Shown here one piece after another: positions 1-12,099 of a DNA stretch of 64,000 bases. The position numbers and the translations under genes were made by a program. The notes beneath the pieces were generated by a model. The model was not told where the DNA came from. It was given only the letters and a program-made list of their open reading frames with translations, and ran no database searches. Within the stretch, counting starts at the first letter, position 1, and the number at the start of each line of letters is the position of its first letter. Source of the DNA: Macrostomum hystrix (lineage: Eukaryota; Platyhelminthes; Macrostomidae); NCBI GenBank assembly GCA_950097015.1, contig CATNEN010000031.1, positions 3,226,001-3,290,000 of the forward strand, written 5' to 3'.

Positions 1-528
1 ATTGGAAGCATTGAGTATGGGAAGCATTGAGTATGGGAAGCATTGAGTATGGGAAGCATTGAGTATGGGAAACATTGAGTATGGGATTTATTGAGTATGG
101 GATCCATTGAGTATGGGAAGCATTGATTATGGGAAGCATTGAGTATGGGATCCATTGAGTATGGGATCCGTTGAGTATGGGAAGCATTGAGTATGGGATT
201 TATTGAGTATAGGAATCATTGAGTATGGGAAGCATTGAGTATGGGATTTATTGAGTATAGGAATCATTGAGTATGGGAAGCATTAAGTATGGGAAGCATT
301 GAGTATGGGAAGCATTGAGTATGGGATTTATTGAGTATAGGAATCATTGAGTATGGGAAGCATTAAGTATGGGAAGCATTGAGTATGGGAAGCATTGAGT
401 ATGGGAAGCATTGAGTATTGGAAGCATTGAGTATGGGATCCATTGAGTATGGGAAGCATTGAGTATGGGAAGCATTGAGTATGGGAAGCATTGAGTATGG
501 GAAGCATTGAGTATGGGAAGCATTATGG
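1..528. repeat. 16-bp minisatellite array
   Basis: Tandem copies of a 16-bp unit (GAGTATGGGAAGCATT, with GGGATCC and GGGATTT variants) run from the window edge to about 528. A longer block (GAGTATAGGAATCATT followed by a TTAAG variant) recurs at about 205-290 and 325-375, so variant units are themselves duplicated. The array lies just upstream of the first exon seen and is probably inside an intron of that gene. Confidence 0.95.
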
Positions 529-596
529 GGAATATATTAATGTGTGGCTAGGCTACTGATAGTAGTAGTACAGTGCCGCTTTTACTCTGCACGCAG

Positions 597-2187
597 GCCT
601 GGAAGCTGGAGTTTGATGGCGAGATGACACTCCAGCCCGAGGCCGAGGCGGAGAAGCGTCGCCGTCAGCTGGGCACCACCGGCGGCGGCGCCGGCCGGCG
701 GGTCCGGGTTCGAGCCCAGCTGACTTGGCGCGCCCTGCACCGGCAGTTCGACTTTGACACGGACCAGGACAGCCACCCGCTGGCTGAGGCGGTGGCCAGC
801 GAGGAGTGGAGCGGCGAGATGTTCAAACGCTTGGAGAGGTGCTTCCGACTTTCAATTATATGCTTGATTCAATAGGGATTCCTCACAGATTCTCTACTCG
901 TTTTGGCGGTCTAGTTTAGAATTAGAAATACCACGGGTTCATTTCAAATACTCACCGACAGCTCCCAAACCGAACGACCGATTTTCGTGAAAGTCCCCCC
1001 ATATGGATAAACATTTCCGCCCTTCACGATGAACTGACTCTTCAAAGCAGTCCGACGTCAGCATCGTCAAGATATTCAGCGATTCTTGTCCAAGAGCCTG
1101 GTGACAAGGACAGCTAACATTGCCCAGTATAAACCTCTGTGGCGACCAACCAACCCATATTGGTTCATAATATAAAAATATCCTATGTGGTCTTTCCGCT
1201 GTGCAAATGTGACTCAAACTTCCGCCCAGTGTGCACCAGACTCACTACGAGCAGTTCGGCGAGATCACCGGCCCAGTCTACATCGACGGTGAGAAGGCGG
1301 CCGACCTCAAGCTGCAGGGCGCCCGGGATCATTCGTACGGCAACCATCGGGTCTGGTCGGATCTGTACCGCTACGGCCTGCAGTACATCTACCTGCAGGA
1401 CCGCACCTGTATTGCTGTTGGCTGCGTGTCCATGCCAAACTACCTGTCCAAGTGAGTTGCGCATTGCCGCAGTCACAGATTCACCATCACAGTCCCAGAT
1501 TCACCATCACAGTCCCAGATTCACCATCACAGTCCATGTATCACCATCACAGTCCCAGATTCACCATCACAGTCCATGTAACACCATCACAGTCCCAGAT
1601 TCACCATCACAGTCCCAGATTCACCATCACAGTCCCAGATTCACCATCACAGTCCCAGATTCACCATCACTGTCCCTTATCACCATTACAGTTACAGATT
1701 CACCATCACAGTCCCAGATTCACCATCAGAGTCCCAGATTCACCATCAGAGTCCCAGATTCACCATCAGAGTCCCAGATTCACCATCAGAGTCCCAGATT
1801 CACCATCAGAGTCCCAGCTTCACTATCACAGTCCCAGCTTCACCGAGGAGCCGCCCCCTCCCCCGCAGCCTGGTGATCGGGTTCGTGTGCACCCCAGACG
1901 GCCGGGTGGTCCCGCTGCGCCAGTCGGACTTCCGGCTGTACAACGAAGGCCAGGATGGCCGGGCTCCGGCGGACTTCCGCATTCGCTGCCTGGCAGGCGG
2001 GCAGTCCTACACTGTGCAGTGCCGAGTAGCCGACCAGGCCGTGTTCTGCATGGGCAGCAGTGCCGAGGCCAGAATCTACGAGAGATTCTGCCACTTCGAT
2101 GTGAACGGCGTGCCCGGCTGGGGCGTCAGCGAGTGGTGCTACCGCAACAAGGAGCCCTGGCCCGCCTGGCAACACGAGCAGCACTGA
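597..2187 (+). CDS. 3' part of a gene with an RDHSYG-type domain (DUF7064/7065-like, PEP-synthase-associated)
   Basis: Three exons join in phase: 597-838 (acceptor CACGCAG, donor GAG|GTGCTT), 1230-1451 (acceptor CGCCCAG, donor GTGAGT) and 1869-2187 (acceptor CCCCGCAG), ending at a TGA. Earlier exons lie outside the window. The joined protein reads FKRLES-VHQTHYEQFGEITG, then GARDHSYGNHRVW, YLQDRT, MPNYLS-NLVIGFVCTPDG and ends ISE-like with GVSEWCYRNKEPW. The RDHSYG-x-R-x-W core and the following GYV-like TPDG strand resemble the N-terminal region of the putative phosphoenolpyruvate synthases of insects and other invertebrates, and bacterial DUF7064/7065 proteins. That is recognition from memory. 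No kinase or PEP-binding domain is present and the protein stops after this region, so no enzymatic role is claimed. Exon limits are well supported by splice sites and frame. Family assignment is moderate. Confidence 0.7.
945..1100 (+). repeat. dispersed repeat family D, copy 1
   Basis: Intronic segment containing TTTCCGCCCTTCACGATGAA, then GACGTCAGCATCGTCAAGA and ATTCAGCGATT. The same ordered blocks occur at 18478-18570 (inverted), 18250-18385 and 60780-60925 (inverted), so this is an interspersed repeat, not unique intron. No coding capacity is seen. Confidence 0.7.
1468..1850. repeat. 20-bp minisatellite in the last intron of the first gene
   Basis: About 19 copies of a 20-bp unit (TCACCATCACAGTCCCAGAT). 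The 3' half carries a C-to-G variant (CATCAGAGTC) in consecutive units. The array fills almost the whole intron 1452-1868, beginning about 15 bp after the donor and ending about 20 bp before the acceptor. Confidence 0.95.
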
Positions 2188-2724
2188 GCCGCTGACCCAT
2201 GGGTCGGATCCACATCCTCTGAACTACTAACTGACCATAAAAACTAGTTACGATTTAAATAAGAAATTTGCAAACAGGCATGAATATGCGTCAATGAAAT
2301 GGAAATACAGTGTTGGCCACTAGCAATTGGCAATTGGAAGGGTTCTATTTGCCCTTCTAAATAGTTTTTGCAGGTCTTTCGTACAGAGTAGAGTGCCTGT
2401 TGAGAATTACAGAAAACTTTTGAAACTCATTTGAGAACAGAAACGTTAAAAAAAGATAAAATACAGTAATACGAAAAAACTACATAACTAGGCTAGACTA
2501 AGTGTATCATTAAATATGCCTAGCAAAAACAATCTACGAAAAACTGAAAAATAGAGGCCTTTAATCAACAAAAAACAAGGAGCAAAACCAAAGCATTGCA
2601 CACACTACTACAAGTAGAGATTGAAGCATAGAAACAATTGTAGGCCTGTATGCGGGCAGACAATCTGATTGCGATAACTGCAACTAAAATAGCAACTAAA
2701 TAAACAGCAACACAGCTTAGCAAC
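2188..2724 (+). other. 3' flank of the first gene
   Basis: AT-rich sequence after the TGA at 2187, without coding potential. An AATAAA at about 2699, just before the next array, is a possible polyadenylation signal. This is weak evidence because AATAAA is common in AT-rich DNA. Confidence 0.4.
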
Positions 2725-4515
2725 AACAATTTGGTGTGTCAGCTAGGGCTCAACTGAGGACAATCCACTGACCAGGATATGGTGTCAGCTTAGGGCTCAA
2801 CTGAGGACAATCCACTCACCAGGATAGGGTGTCAGCTTAGGGCTCAACTGAGGACAATCCACTGACCAGGATATGGTGTCAGCTTAGGGCTCAACTGAGG
2901 ACAATCCACTGACCAGGATAGGGTGTCAGCTTAGGGCTCAACTGAGGACAATCCACTCACCAGGATAGGGTGTCAGCTTAGGGCTCAACTGAGGACAATC
3001 CACTGACCAGGATAGGGTGTCAGCTAGGGCTCAACTGAGGACAATCCACTGACCAGGATATGGTGTCAGCTAGGGCTCAACTGAGGACAATCCACTGACC
3101 AGGATAGGGTGTCAGCTTAGGGCTCAACTGAGGACAATCCACTGACCAGGATAGGGTGTCAGCTAGGGCTCAACTGAGGACAATCCACTGACCAGGATAT
3201 GGTGTCAGCTTAGGGCTCAACTGAGGACAATCCACTCACCAGGATAGGGTGTCAGCTTAGGGCTCAACTGAGGACAATCCACTGACCAGGATATGGTGTC
3301 AGCTTAGGGCTCAACTGAGGACAATCCACTGACCAGGATAGGGTGTCAGCTTAGGGCTCAACTGAGGACAATCCACTCACCAGGATAGGGTGTCAGCTAG
3401 GGCTCAATTGAGGACAATCCACAGACCAGGATAGGGTGTCAGCTTAGGGTTCAACTGAGGACAATCCACTCACCAGGATAGGGTGTCAGCTAGGGCTCAA
3501 CTGAGGACAATCCACAGACCAGGATAGGGTGTCAGCATAGGGCTCAACTGAGGACAATCCACTGACCAGGATAGGGTGTCAGCATAGGGCTCAACTGAGG
3601 ACAATCCACTCACCAGGATAGGGTGTCAGCTAGGGCTCAACTGAGGTCAATCCACTGACCAGGATAGGGTGTCAACTGAGGACAATCCACTGACCAGGAT
3701 AGGGTGTCAACTGAGGACAATCCACTGACCAGGATAGGGTGTCAACTGAGGACAATCCACTGACCAGGATAGGGTGTCAACTGAGGACAATCCACTGACC
3801 AGGATAGGGTGTCAGCTTAGGGCTCAACTGAGGACAATCCACTCACCAGGATAGGGTGTCAGCTTAGGGCTCAACTGAGGACAATCCACTGACCAGGATA
3901 GGGTGTCAGCTAGGGCTCAACTGAGGACAATCCACAGACCAGGATAGGGTGTCAGCATAGGGCTCAACTGAGGACAATCCACTGACCAGGATAGGGTGTC
4001 AACTGAGGACAATCCACTCACCAGGATAGGGTGTCAGCTAGGGCTCAACTGAGGTCAATCCACTGACCAGGATAGGGTGTCAACTGAGGACAATCCACTG
4101 ACCAGGATAAGGTGTCAACTGAGGACAATCCACTGACCAGGATAGGGTGTCAACTGAGGACAATCCACTGACCAGGATAGGGTGTCAACTGAGGACAATC
4201 CACTGACCAGGATAGGGTGTCAGCTAGGGCTCAACTGAGGACATTCCACTGACCAGGATAGGGTGTCAACTGAGGACAATCCACTGACCAGGATAGGGTG
4301 TCAGCTAGGGCTCAACTGAGGACATTCCACTGACCAGGATAGGGTGTCAGCTTAGGGCTCAACTGAGGACAATCCACTGACCAGGATAGGGTGTCAGCTA
4401 GGGCTCAACTGAGGACAATCCACTGACCAGGATAGGGTGTCAACTGAGGACAATCCACTGACCAGGATAGGGTGTCAACTGAGGACAATCCACTGACCAG
4501 GACAGGGTGTCAGCT
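2725..4515. repeat. 47-bp / 35-bp dimorphic minisatellite
   Basis: About 40 tandem units. The long form (46-47 bp) contains GGTGTCAGCTTAGGGCTCAA, CTGAGGACAATCCACTGACC and AGGATAG. A short form of 35 bp lacks the segment AGCTTAGGGCTC. Short forms cluster at about 3665-3805, 4010-4215 and 4430-4500, whereas the first 900 bp is almost entirely long form. It lies between two convergent genes (stops at 2187 and 4969). Confidence 0.95.
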
Positions 4516-4968
4516 CAGGCGTTTAGCTGGTGGGTGAAATGATGTGCCAAAAAGCACAAAACAAAAAGTGAAAGTGTTGGCAAAGTTGAGAAGCTTATTT
4601 AATCACAGAAAACTAAGCAGCTAGCGTGTGAACATTAGAGTTTTAGAAGATTGTGAAAACTGATTAGACGAGTGACGTATGAGACGTGATGAGACGTGTA
4701 TCATTACGTTTTACTATCCAATAAACGATGAATAGACAATAGCTGCTACTAAATTTAGCTAGAAATAAATACAAATAAAAGGCATGGATTAAAAATGATT
4801 CTAGGCAATCTAGCCAATTAGACACACAAAAGAGTTACACAGTCTAGAAAACCGAATGAGTAGTAATCTAACCACACCCGTTTCACTAATAGCCAAGTCA
4901 AATTGGACTACACTAATCGATTAATACACACACACGAACGTCAAAATCAATTAGCTTGTAGTTATTAG
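4516..4968. other. convergent intergenic spacer
   Basis: AT-rich spacer between the 47-bp array and the stop codon of the SLC35B4-type gene. It probably contains that gene's 3' UTR on the minus strand. No other structure seen. Confidence 0.5.
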
Positions 4969-7900
4969 TTAGCTACGCTTCGTTCTCTTGTCGTCAGCAG
5001 TCGTCGGGGCTGTGACAGCCGGTCGCAGCAGTGCCAGAAGGCGCAGATGAGTCTCGGTGAATATCAAGGTGCCGCCGAACACGCAAGCTGTACCTAGCCA
5101 GTGCAGTGCCGTGAATCTATTATTAAAATAGAAGATTGAGAAAAGCAGGCTGCTAAATTTGCGCAGGGTGACAACCAGAGTGACAGCCAGAGAGGAGCAC
5201 TCTGTTGTCAGGATGAACACGCCCCGGATGCACAGGTACTGCGTCAGCACGTTAAGGGCCAGCCACACCCACAGGCGCGGCACCGGCAGAGGCCAGAGCG
5301 GCGCTGATTGGCTAAACAATAGTACATGATGCCAGATATCGGCGCCAAGTAGCAGGAAGCCGGGCAATGGTAGGCAGTGATTGTAATATAGCGACTCGTC
5401 CGGGTGCTTGCCATACTTGCGGTAGGTTTCCTCCTGCGGGTGATGCGGCCCGAATTTAACTAATTTGTCCATCAGTCTACGGACACAATGTCATTCAGTC
5501 TACGGCACAGAATATTTATATATTCTGTGGTCTACACCATTGAAAGACACCATGTCCTTCGGTATACGGACACCATGTCTTTCAGGTCTACAGACATGTC
5601 CTTCAGGACTGTCAGTGTATGGACACCATGTCTGTCTGTCAGTGTATGGACACCATGTCTGTCAGTGTATGGACACAATGTCTGTCAGTGTATGGACACA
5701 ATGTCTGTCTGTCAGTGTATGGACACCATGTCTGTCTATCAGTGTATGGACACCATGTCTGTCAGTCAGTGTATGGACACCATGTCTGTCTGTCAGTGTA
5801 TGGACACCATGTCTGTCTATCAGTGTATGGACACCATGTCTGTCTGTCAGTGTATGGACACCATGTCTGTCTGTCAGTGTATGGACACCATGTCTGTCAG
5901 TGTATGGACACCATGTCTGTCTGTCAGTGTATGGACACCATGTCTGTCTGTCAGTGTATGGACACCATGTCTGTCTGTCAGTGTATGGACACCATGTCTG
6001 TCAGTGTATGGACACAATGTCTGTCAGTGTATGGACACAATGTCTGTCTGTCAGTGTATGGACACCATGTCTGTCTATCAGTGTATGGACACCATGTCTG
6101 TCTGTCAGTGTATGGACACCATGTCTGTCTTTCAGTGTATGGACACCATGTCTGTCAGTGTATGGACACCATGTCTGTCTGTCAGTGTATGGACACCATG
6201 TCTGCCTGTGTATGGACACCATGTCTGTCAGTGTATGGACACCATGTCTGTCTGTCAGTGTATGGACACCATGTCTGTCAGTGTATGGACACAATGTCTG
6301 TCAGTGTATGGACACAATGTCTGTCTGTCAGTGTATGGACACCATGTCTGTCTATCAGTGTATGGACACCATGTCTGTCAGTGTATGGACACAATGTCTG
6401 TCAGTGTATGGACACAATGTCTGTCTGTCAGTGTATGGACACCATGTCTGTCTATCAGTGTATGGACACCATGTCTGTCTGTCAGTGTATGGACACCATG
6501 TCTGTCTGTCAGTGTATGGACACAATGTCTGTCTGTCAGTGTATGGACACAATGTCTGTCTTTCAGTGTATGGACACCATGTCTGTCTGTCAGTGTATGG
6601 ACACAATGTCTGTCTTTCAGTGTATGGACACCATGTCTGTCTGTCAGTGTATGGACACAATGTCTGTCTTTCAGTGTATGGACACCATGTCTGTCTGTCA
6701 GTGTATGGACACAATGTCTGTCTGTCAGTGTATGGACACAATGTCTGTCTTTCAGTGTATGGACACCATGTCTGTCTGTCAGTGTATGGACACAATGTCT
6801 GTCTTTCAGTGTATGGACACCATGTCTGTCAGGTCTACAGACATGTCCTTCAGGCCTGTCAGTGTATGGACACAATGTCTGTCTTTCAGTGTATGGACAC
6901 CATGTCTGTCAGTGTATGGACACCATGTCTGTCAGTGTATGGACACCATGTCTGTCAGTGTATGGACACCATGTCTGTCTGTCAGTGTATGGACACCATG
7001 TCAATGCAGTACAGTGAATTGAACACCTAAAAGCCCAGAGCCAATCAGCAAGCCTCACCTGAAAGATGCCCATGCGAGCCGACATGAACAGGGCAAACAC
7101 CAGCATGAGAATACCAAGGCACCAGCGGAGCAGTTCCACCTGTTCCGATGCCGCGGACGCAGCTTCAGCTTCGTCAAGAGGCGGCCGTCTGGCATCCGAC
7201 GCTGATTCGATGGTGCAGATCACAATGCCGGCTGATATCACCATGACGGAGGCGTACTTAGAGATCGGGTACGACTTGTTCAGAATTATGACGCCCAGTA
7301 CCAAGTTGGCCATTAGGGAGCCAGACCTGCGAATTTTTAAGTGGGAAAGAAATTTGACTTTCACATGGAAGGAATGAGATGGAAGGATTGAGACTCTCAT
7401 GTTCACAGGTGAGGATTGAGAGTGGACTGCAGTTCACAGGTGAGGATTGAGAGTTGACTGCAGTTCACAGGTGAGGATTGAGAGTGGACTGCAGTTCACA
7501 GGTGGAAATGAAGGTGGACTGGACTGCAGTGCACAGGTGGAAATGAAAGTGGACTGGACTGCAATTCACAGGTGGAAATTAAGGTGGACTGGACGGCAGT
7601 TCCCAGGTGGAAATGAAGGTGGACTGGACGGCAGTTCACAGGTGGAAATGAAGGTGGACTGGACGGCAGTTCACAGGTGGAAATGAAGGTGGACTGGACG
7701 GCAGTTCACAGGTGGAAATGAAGGTGGACTGGACGGCAGTTCACAGGTGGAAATGAAGGTGGACTGGACTGCAATTCACAGGTGGAAATGAAGGTGGACT
7801 GGACGGCAGTTCACAGGTGGAAATGAAGGTGGACTGGACTGCAATTCACAGGATCACATAAGCAAATTATCGGCAGGCCAGTCAGAGGTCACCAACCTGA

Positions 7901-8177
7901 AAATCATATGCAGTGGCATAGATATGTTGAAATTGAGAGCATAATTGTTGACCACCTGTACAACAAAGAACATAGACACCATCAGTGCATAGTAGGACAG
8001 GGGAATAGCCGGCTTAGCGGTGCCAAATTTGGCCGTAGTTACAAAACCGAGCGCGGCAATGAAGAGGAACTGAAAGAAGGTGACAATGTTTCCGCTGCTA
8101 GGCGCCTCCTTGATAATCAGCTCCAAGAAGAATACGTTTGAACAGCAGCCGGCGAACACCATGCCGATGCCGAACAT
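4969..8177 (-). CDS. slc35b4: SLC35B4-type UDP-xylose/UDP-N-acetylglucosamine transporter
   Basis: Exons on the minus strand: 8177-7897, 7326-7059 and 5433-4969. They join in phase to 337 aa (human SLC35B4 is 331). The family is an ER/Golgi nucleotide-sugar antiporter of the drug/metabolite transporter fold. Matches along the whole protein include GMVFAGCCSNVFFLELI at the start, GNIVTFFQFLFIA, SYYALMVSMFF, VVNNYALNFNISMPLHMIFR, the exon-2 start SGSLMANLVLGVIIL, LFMSARMGIFQ, the exon-3 start EETYRKYGKHPDE, LPLPGFLLLGADI, CIRGVFILTTECSSLAVTLV and the tail WLGTACVFGGTL. The start ATG at 8177 falls at the usual family start. A splice acceptor CTACTTTCAG ends at 8226 upstream, so a 5' UTR intron or a trans-spliced leader is possible. 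Both introns are largely filled by minisatellites. Confidence 0.95.
5600..7003. repeat. 23/27-bp minisatellite in SLC35B4 intron 2
   Basis: About 55 tandem units with core GTATGGACACCATGTCTGTC, in 27-bp (extra TCTG) and 23-bp forms and with a CACC/CACA dimorphism. It occupies most of the intron 5434-7058; degraded copies (CTACGGACACAATGTC-like) extend to about 5470 at the exon-3 side. The apparent long open frames in all registers come from the repeat lacking stops and are not genes. Confidence 0.95.
7375..7852. repeat. 35-bp minisatellite in SLC35B4 intron 1
   Basis: About 13 units of 35 bp with core GGTGGAAATGAAGGTGGACT and GGACGGCAGTTCACA. The first few units (7375-7500) are shorter and built on GTGAGGATTGAGAGT. 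The array ends only about 45 bp from the exon-1 donor at 7896. Confidence 0.93.
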
Positions 8178-8225
8178 AGCCGCCCGCGACAGCTGTGACG
8201 GCTGATGCGACTGCGCAGACTGCTG

Positions 8226-8870
8226 CTGAAAGTAGCGAGTAACGCGATTTTATGCTATTTTATGTTCAGTTTGTAAAAAACTGGATCTTTTTTTCAACTG
8301 TAAAATAACGCAATACAGGCGACACTACTATGAGTAAATGAATCCGATTTGACTCGTCTTGTGAGTATACTATATTTAAATAAATGTATATATATACACA
8401 ACTAGGTAAAATGGCCATTAGACGCATTGAAGCAGTCTATAAGTTTGCTTGTAAACAAATCAGAGTTCCGTCTTTTTAAAAATTATGCAACAAATCAATC
8501 TGGAGTCCAGACACCTGATGGGATGTACATGAATATAGCATAAAAATATTGAATTTTATCATAACTTTCGCAATCACAGTAGACTTTAGAAGTAAAGCAT
8601 AAAAGAAATAATAGATGGCAATGCAGATTTTCCATATTTTTTGGGAATGACAAAAAATACTGTATCCTAGTTTGAATTTACAATTTATCTGTCACAGCGC
8701 GCAATAAAAATGTTGCAAAAAGTGCACAAGTTACTACTAACAGGTAATAGTAAGAAACAGCTTAGTAAGAAACAATTTTTTAAGGCTGGCAAAAATGGAT
8801 CGCACTGGATCACAGGGGAATATCGTGACTAAGCAAAATAAGAACATAATTATTAATAACAGTTCAGTTG
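8226..8870. other. AT-rich spacer upstream of SLC35B4
   Basis: AT-rich, no coding potential or repeat seen. It would contain the promoter of the minus-strand SLC35B4 gene if that gene has no further 5' exon. Confidence 0.4.
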
Positions 8871-8879
8871 TGAGTTAAG

Positions 8880-9805
8880 TTGTCTCTCAAATTACTACCC
8901 TACTCACAGTAGACAGTTGAGTTATCACTCAACTAACCATCCTACTGACAGTAGACAGATGAGTTGACAATCAACTAACCATCCTACTGACAGTAGACAG
9001 ATGAGTTGACATTAAACTAACCATGCTACTGACAGTAGACAAATGAGTTGACAATCAACTAACCATCCTACTGACAGTAGACAGATGAGTTGTCATTCAA
9101 CTAACCATGCTACTGACAGTAGACAGATGAGTTGTCATTCAACTAACCATGCTACTGACAGTAGACAGATGAGTTGTCATTCAACTAACCATCCTACTGA
9201 CAGTAGACAGATGAGTTGTCATTCAACTAACCATGCTACTGACAGTAGACAGATGAGTTGACAATCAACTAACCATCCTACTGACAGTAGACAGATGAGT
9301 TGTCATTCAACTAACCATGCTACTGACAGTAGACAGATGAGTTGTCATTCAACTAACCATCCTACTGACAGTAGACAGATGAGTTGTCATTCAACTAACC
9401 ATCCTACTGACAGTAGACAGATGAGTTGTCATTCAACTAACCATGCTACTGACAGTAGACAGATGAGTTGTCATTCAACTAACCATGCTACTGACAGTAG
9501 ACAGATGAGTTGTCATTCAACTAACCATGCTACTGACAGTAGACAGATGAGTTGACATTAAACTAACCATGCTACTGACAGTAGACAGATGAGTTGTCAT
9601 TCAACTAACCATGCTACTGACAGTAGACAGATGAGTTGACATTAAACTAACCATGCTACTGACAGTAGACAGATGAGTTGTCATTCAACTAACCACCCTA
9701 CTGACAGTAGACAGATGAGTTGACATTCAAATAACCCTGCTACTGACAGTAGACAGATGAGTTGTCATTCAACTAACCATGCTACTGACAGTAGACAGTT
9801 TTGAA
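8880..9805. repeat. 42-bp minisatellite with palindromic core
   Basis: About 22 units of 42 bp with blocks GACAGTAGACAGATGAGTTG and TCATTCAACTAACCATGCTA. Variant units contain AGTTGACAATCAACT, an inverted repeat (AGTTGA / TCAACT) with a 3-base loop. It ends about 60 bp from the RasGEF1 stop codon at 9865, so it lies at or just beyond that gene's 3' end. Confidence 0.95.
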
Positions 9806-9864
9806 GATAAAAATATAAAAATATACGAAAAAACGATAAAAAGCAATCAGAAGGCGTTCAAGCT

Positions 9865-11997
9865 TCACTTGACCTTTTTTCCGCGCAGAGTAGCATAAGA
9901 TGGAGGCACAGTCAATTCTCTCAGCTGCCTGTAGGCCGTTCGCTCAGCCTCGGTGTCTGGCGGCTCGCACTCGAAGCTGGCGTACGCCAACGCCTGGCTA
10001 GACAGCACCGGCTGGGTTGCCAGGCACTCCTGGGCGTCTGCCCGCCTGACAGCCGGCCCGGAGCCGGCGCCCCGCCAGGCCAGCAGTTGGGCAACGAGTC
10101 GGGCGGCTTCGTGACACTTCAGAAAGTTCACATAGCCATTTGGCTGCCTGGTGGCCGTCAGTTCACCCAGAGCGAATAGATCGCGCAGAAGGAGGCTGAA
10201 GAATGGCACGGCGGGACGGCCGGCCGATTCGGCGAGGAGGCGCCGATAGCAGCCGAAGTTGTGCGACGGACTCAGCTGGGCTTCTAGTTCGGCGATGCCC
10301 GGAGCCGCCCTAGTCCAGGTTCGCCTTAGTCTGGCCACGGGAGCCAGGCTGAGGCCGGCCAGGATGGCCATGGCCGAATTGAAATTGCGTTGACGCAGGC
10401 AGGCATTGGCTGCGGCCACCAGCTGGTCCAGGGCGCGAACCCGGTCCCGCTTGCGCAGCCGTGTGCACACTTCCGTGGCGGCCAGGGCGCTGAGACGGTT
10501 GAACCAGTGGGCGTAGGCTTCAAGAAAGTGCACCTGTATTAGGGGAGTGGCCAATGCGTGAAGTTCAGTTGACTTTTATGAACGAAGTCTGCAACAATCT
10601 CACTAACTGATGACTGTGAGATATTCTACTTCTCCTTTTGTCTGGAGCCCTCGAAATCTGAATTCCATAAATCCATTTATTTCTGATGATAAAACAGATC
10701 CTATCATTTCCCAGAATCCAATAGATTCGCTAATTTCCTATAATCACAAAGATCCCCTAATTAGCAATAATCCCACAGATTATCCTCTCCTTGCCAAACT
10801 CTCACAGATCCTCATTGCCGGTAACCCACACATCGGAGTGTGAACGCCGTTAACGCCTTTGCCTCTCGCACCAAAGTCTCTGAGCTTGATTCCGCGGCGA
10901 GGCCAAATTCATTTAAGGCGCAGCCGCGGAGAGAAGGCTTAGGGGCTCGTGCAATTTACGACCTTGAGGACCAACCTCCAAGCCACAGTGAGAGTGTACA
11001 CTGCCTGACGATGAGAAAGTCAGGGCAAATGTACACACATGCATGTGCCTGCGTTCGGTATCTGTGTATGTGTGCTTAGGAGTCAGCAAAATGGACAGAA
11101 TTGTCTCTCATCAAATGATGTGCCAGTGACCGCAGTCCTCCTGCAAATAATATTTTTATATTAACACCACATATCCCTAATTGCCCATAATGGCCACATT
11201 ATTCCCCTTATTCGATAATTCCAGAGATCAAATCATTCTCTACAATCCCACATATTCTAGCAACAGATATAAATCCCATCATGATGTGAAGCTCAATTAA
11301 TTACGTCATTCCTGCCGAATAAATTCCTCAAGCATCAATCCGGACCCCTCACCTTCTTCTCTTCAAGCAGCACAGGCTGCCTGCGCGGATTCTCCTGACA
11401 GAAGCTCTGCAGGAGCTCCTCCGGACCCAGATGGCGCAGCCGCTCCAGCTCAGCGATGGTGAGCTGGTCGGCCAGCACGGCCGGATCCGGGCAAACAGCC
11501 AGCAGGCCGAAGCCGGGCGTCTGGGGCGGCTCCTGGAGGCGCCGAAGTCCGACTTCGAAGTGTCTTAGCAGTTCAGCCTCGGCCTGGGTGGCTGCAGTCA
11601 GGCGGGCCAGCAGGGAGGCGGTGAGATTCGACAGTCGTTTGGAAGCCTCGGGCGATTCTCTAGCGAGAGATTCGCACAGGGCGCGCAGGACTTCAGACAT
11701 TTTTCGGCCGAAAAAATCGTAGGGAAACAGCTTGGTCCATTGGTCCAGCAGGGCCAGAGAGTGCTCAACTAGTCTGAGCCGCTCCTGACCTGAGGCGGCG
11801 GCCAGGTGGCACTGGCTTAGCTCGAACAGCAGATCGGCCGGAGCTACGAATAGGCGCGAGGTCAACAAGAAGGTGAATGAATAAGCCGGGTCTGGAGCCA
11901 CATCGGCACACGGCAGGAACAGGTCGATTAGGGCGTCCAGGGAGCCGGACACCAGCCGGTTCTCGCTGAACACCAGATCCTGCGAGCCCTGCTCAGC
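9865..11997 (-). CDS. RasGEF1-type guanine-nucleotide exchange factor (5' end missing)
   Basis: Two minus-strand exons: 11997-11353 (acceptor TTTTTCAG, donor AAG|GTGAGG) and 10533-9865 (acceptor AATACAG), joined in phase 0 to 437 aa of protein. Exon A carries the RasGEF N-terminal (REM) domain: LVSGSLDALIDLFLP, YSFTFLLTSRLFV, WTKLFPYDFFGRKMSEVL, then the CDC25 start DPAVLADQLTIAELERLRHL and GPEELLQSF. Exon B continues with HFLEAYAHWFNRLSALAATE, RNFNSAMAILAGLSLAPVAR, LSPSHNFGCYRRLL, VPFFSLLLRDLFALGE and NGYVNFLKC. The NGxVNF block and the domain order point to the RasGEF1A/B/C subfamily, which activates Rap2/Ras-type GTPases. The initiator exon (20-40 aa expected) was not found between 11998 and 15200. 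The intron 10534-11352 holds a SINE. Confidence 0.9.
10610..10815. repeat. degenerate AATCCC-rich repeat
   Basis: Loose repetition of blocks such as AATCC-x-CAGATT every 15-25 bp (TTCCCAGAATCCAATAGATT, AATCCCACAGATTAT) in the RasGEF1 intron. It looks like a decayed minisatellite; no exact unit can be defined. Confidence 0.4.
10828..11150 (+). mobile_element. SINE family 1 (tRNA-derived), copy 1, 5'-altered
   Basis: Contains TTTGCCTCTCGCACCAAAGT, a B-box-like GCTTGATTCCGCGGCGAGGC, TGAGAGTGTACACTGCCTGA, CGATGAGAAAGTCAGGGCAA, GGTATCTGTGTATGTGTGCT and AGGAGTCAGCAAAATGGACA. The same ordered blocks occur at 19845-20120 and 53035-53395. The A-box end is diverged here. The element lies inside the RasGEF1 intron, antisense to the gene. 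Confidence 0.85.
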
Positions 11998-12099
11998 CTG
12001 AAAAATGCACAGTTGATTCAACTGCAGATGAGCTTTAGTTGAACTACAATGCTTTAAATGAGTATGATTTTCTGAATTCCTATTACTAAAGCTTAGTAT

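Noticed and set aside
2725-4515. CRISPR array
   Set aside because: Units are contiguous with no unique spacers, and the window is plainly eukaryotic. The same applies to the 38- and 59-bp arrays.
5465-7030. Overlapping open frames of 467-521 codons (SVWTPCLSVYGHHVC repeats)
   Set aside because: They are translations of the 23/27-bp minisatellite inside SLC35B4 intron 2, open in several frames on both strands, with no family match.
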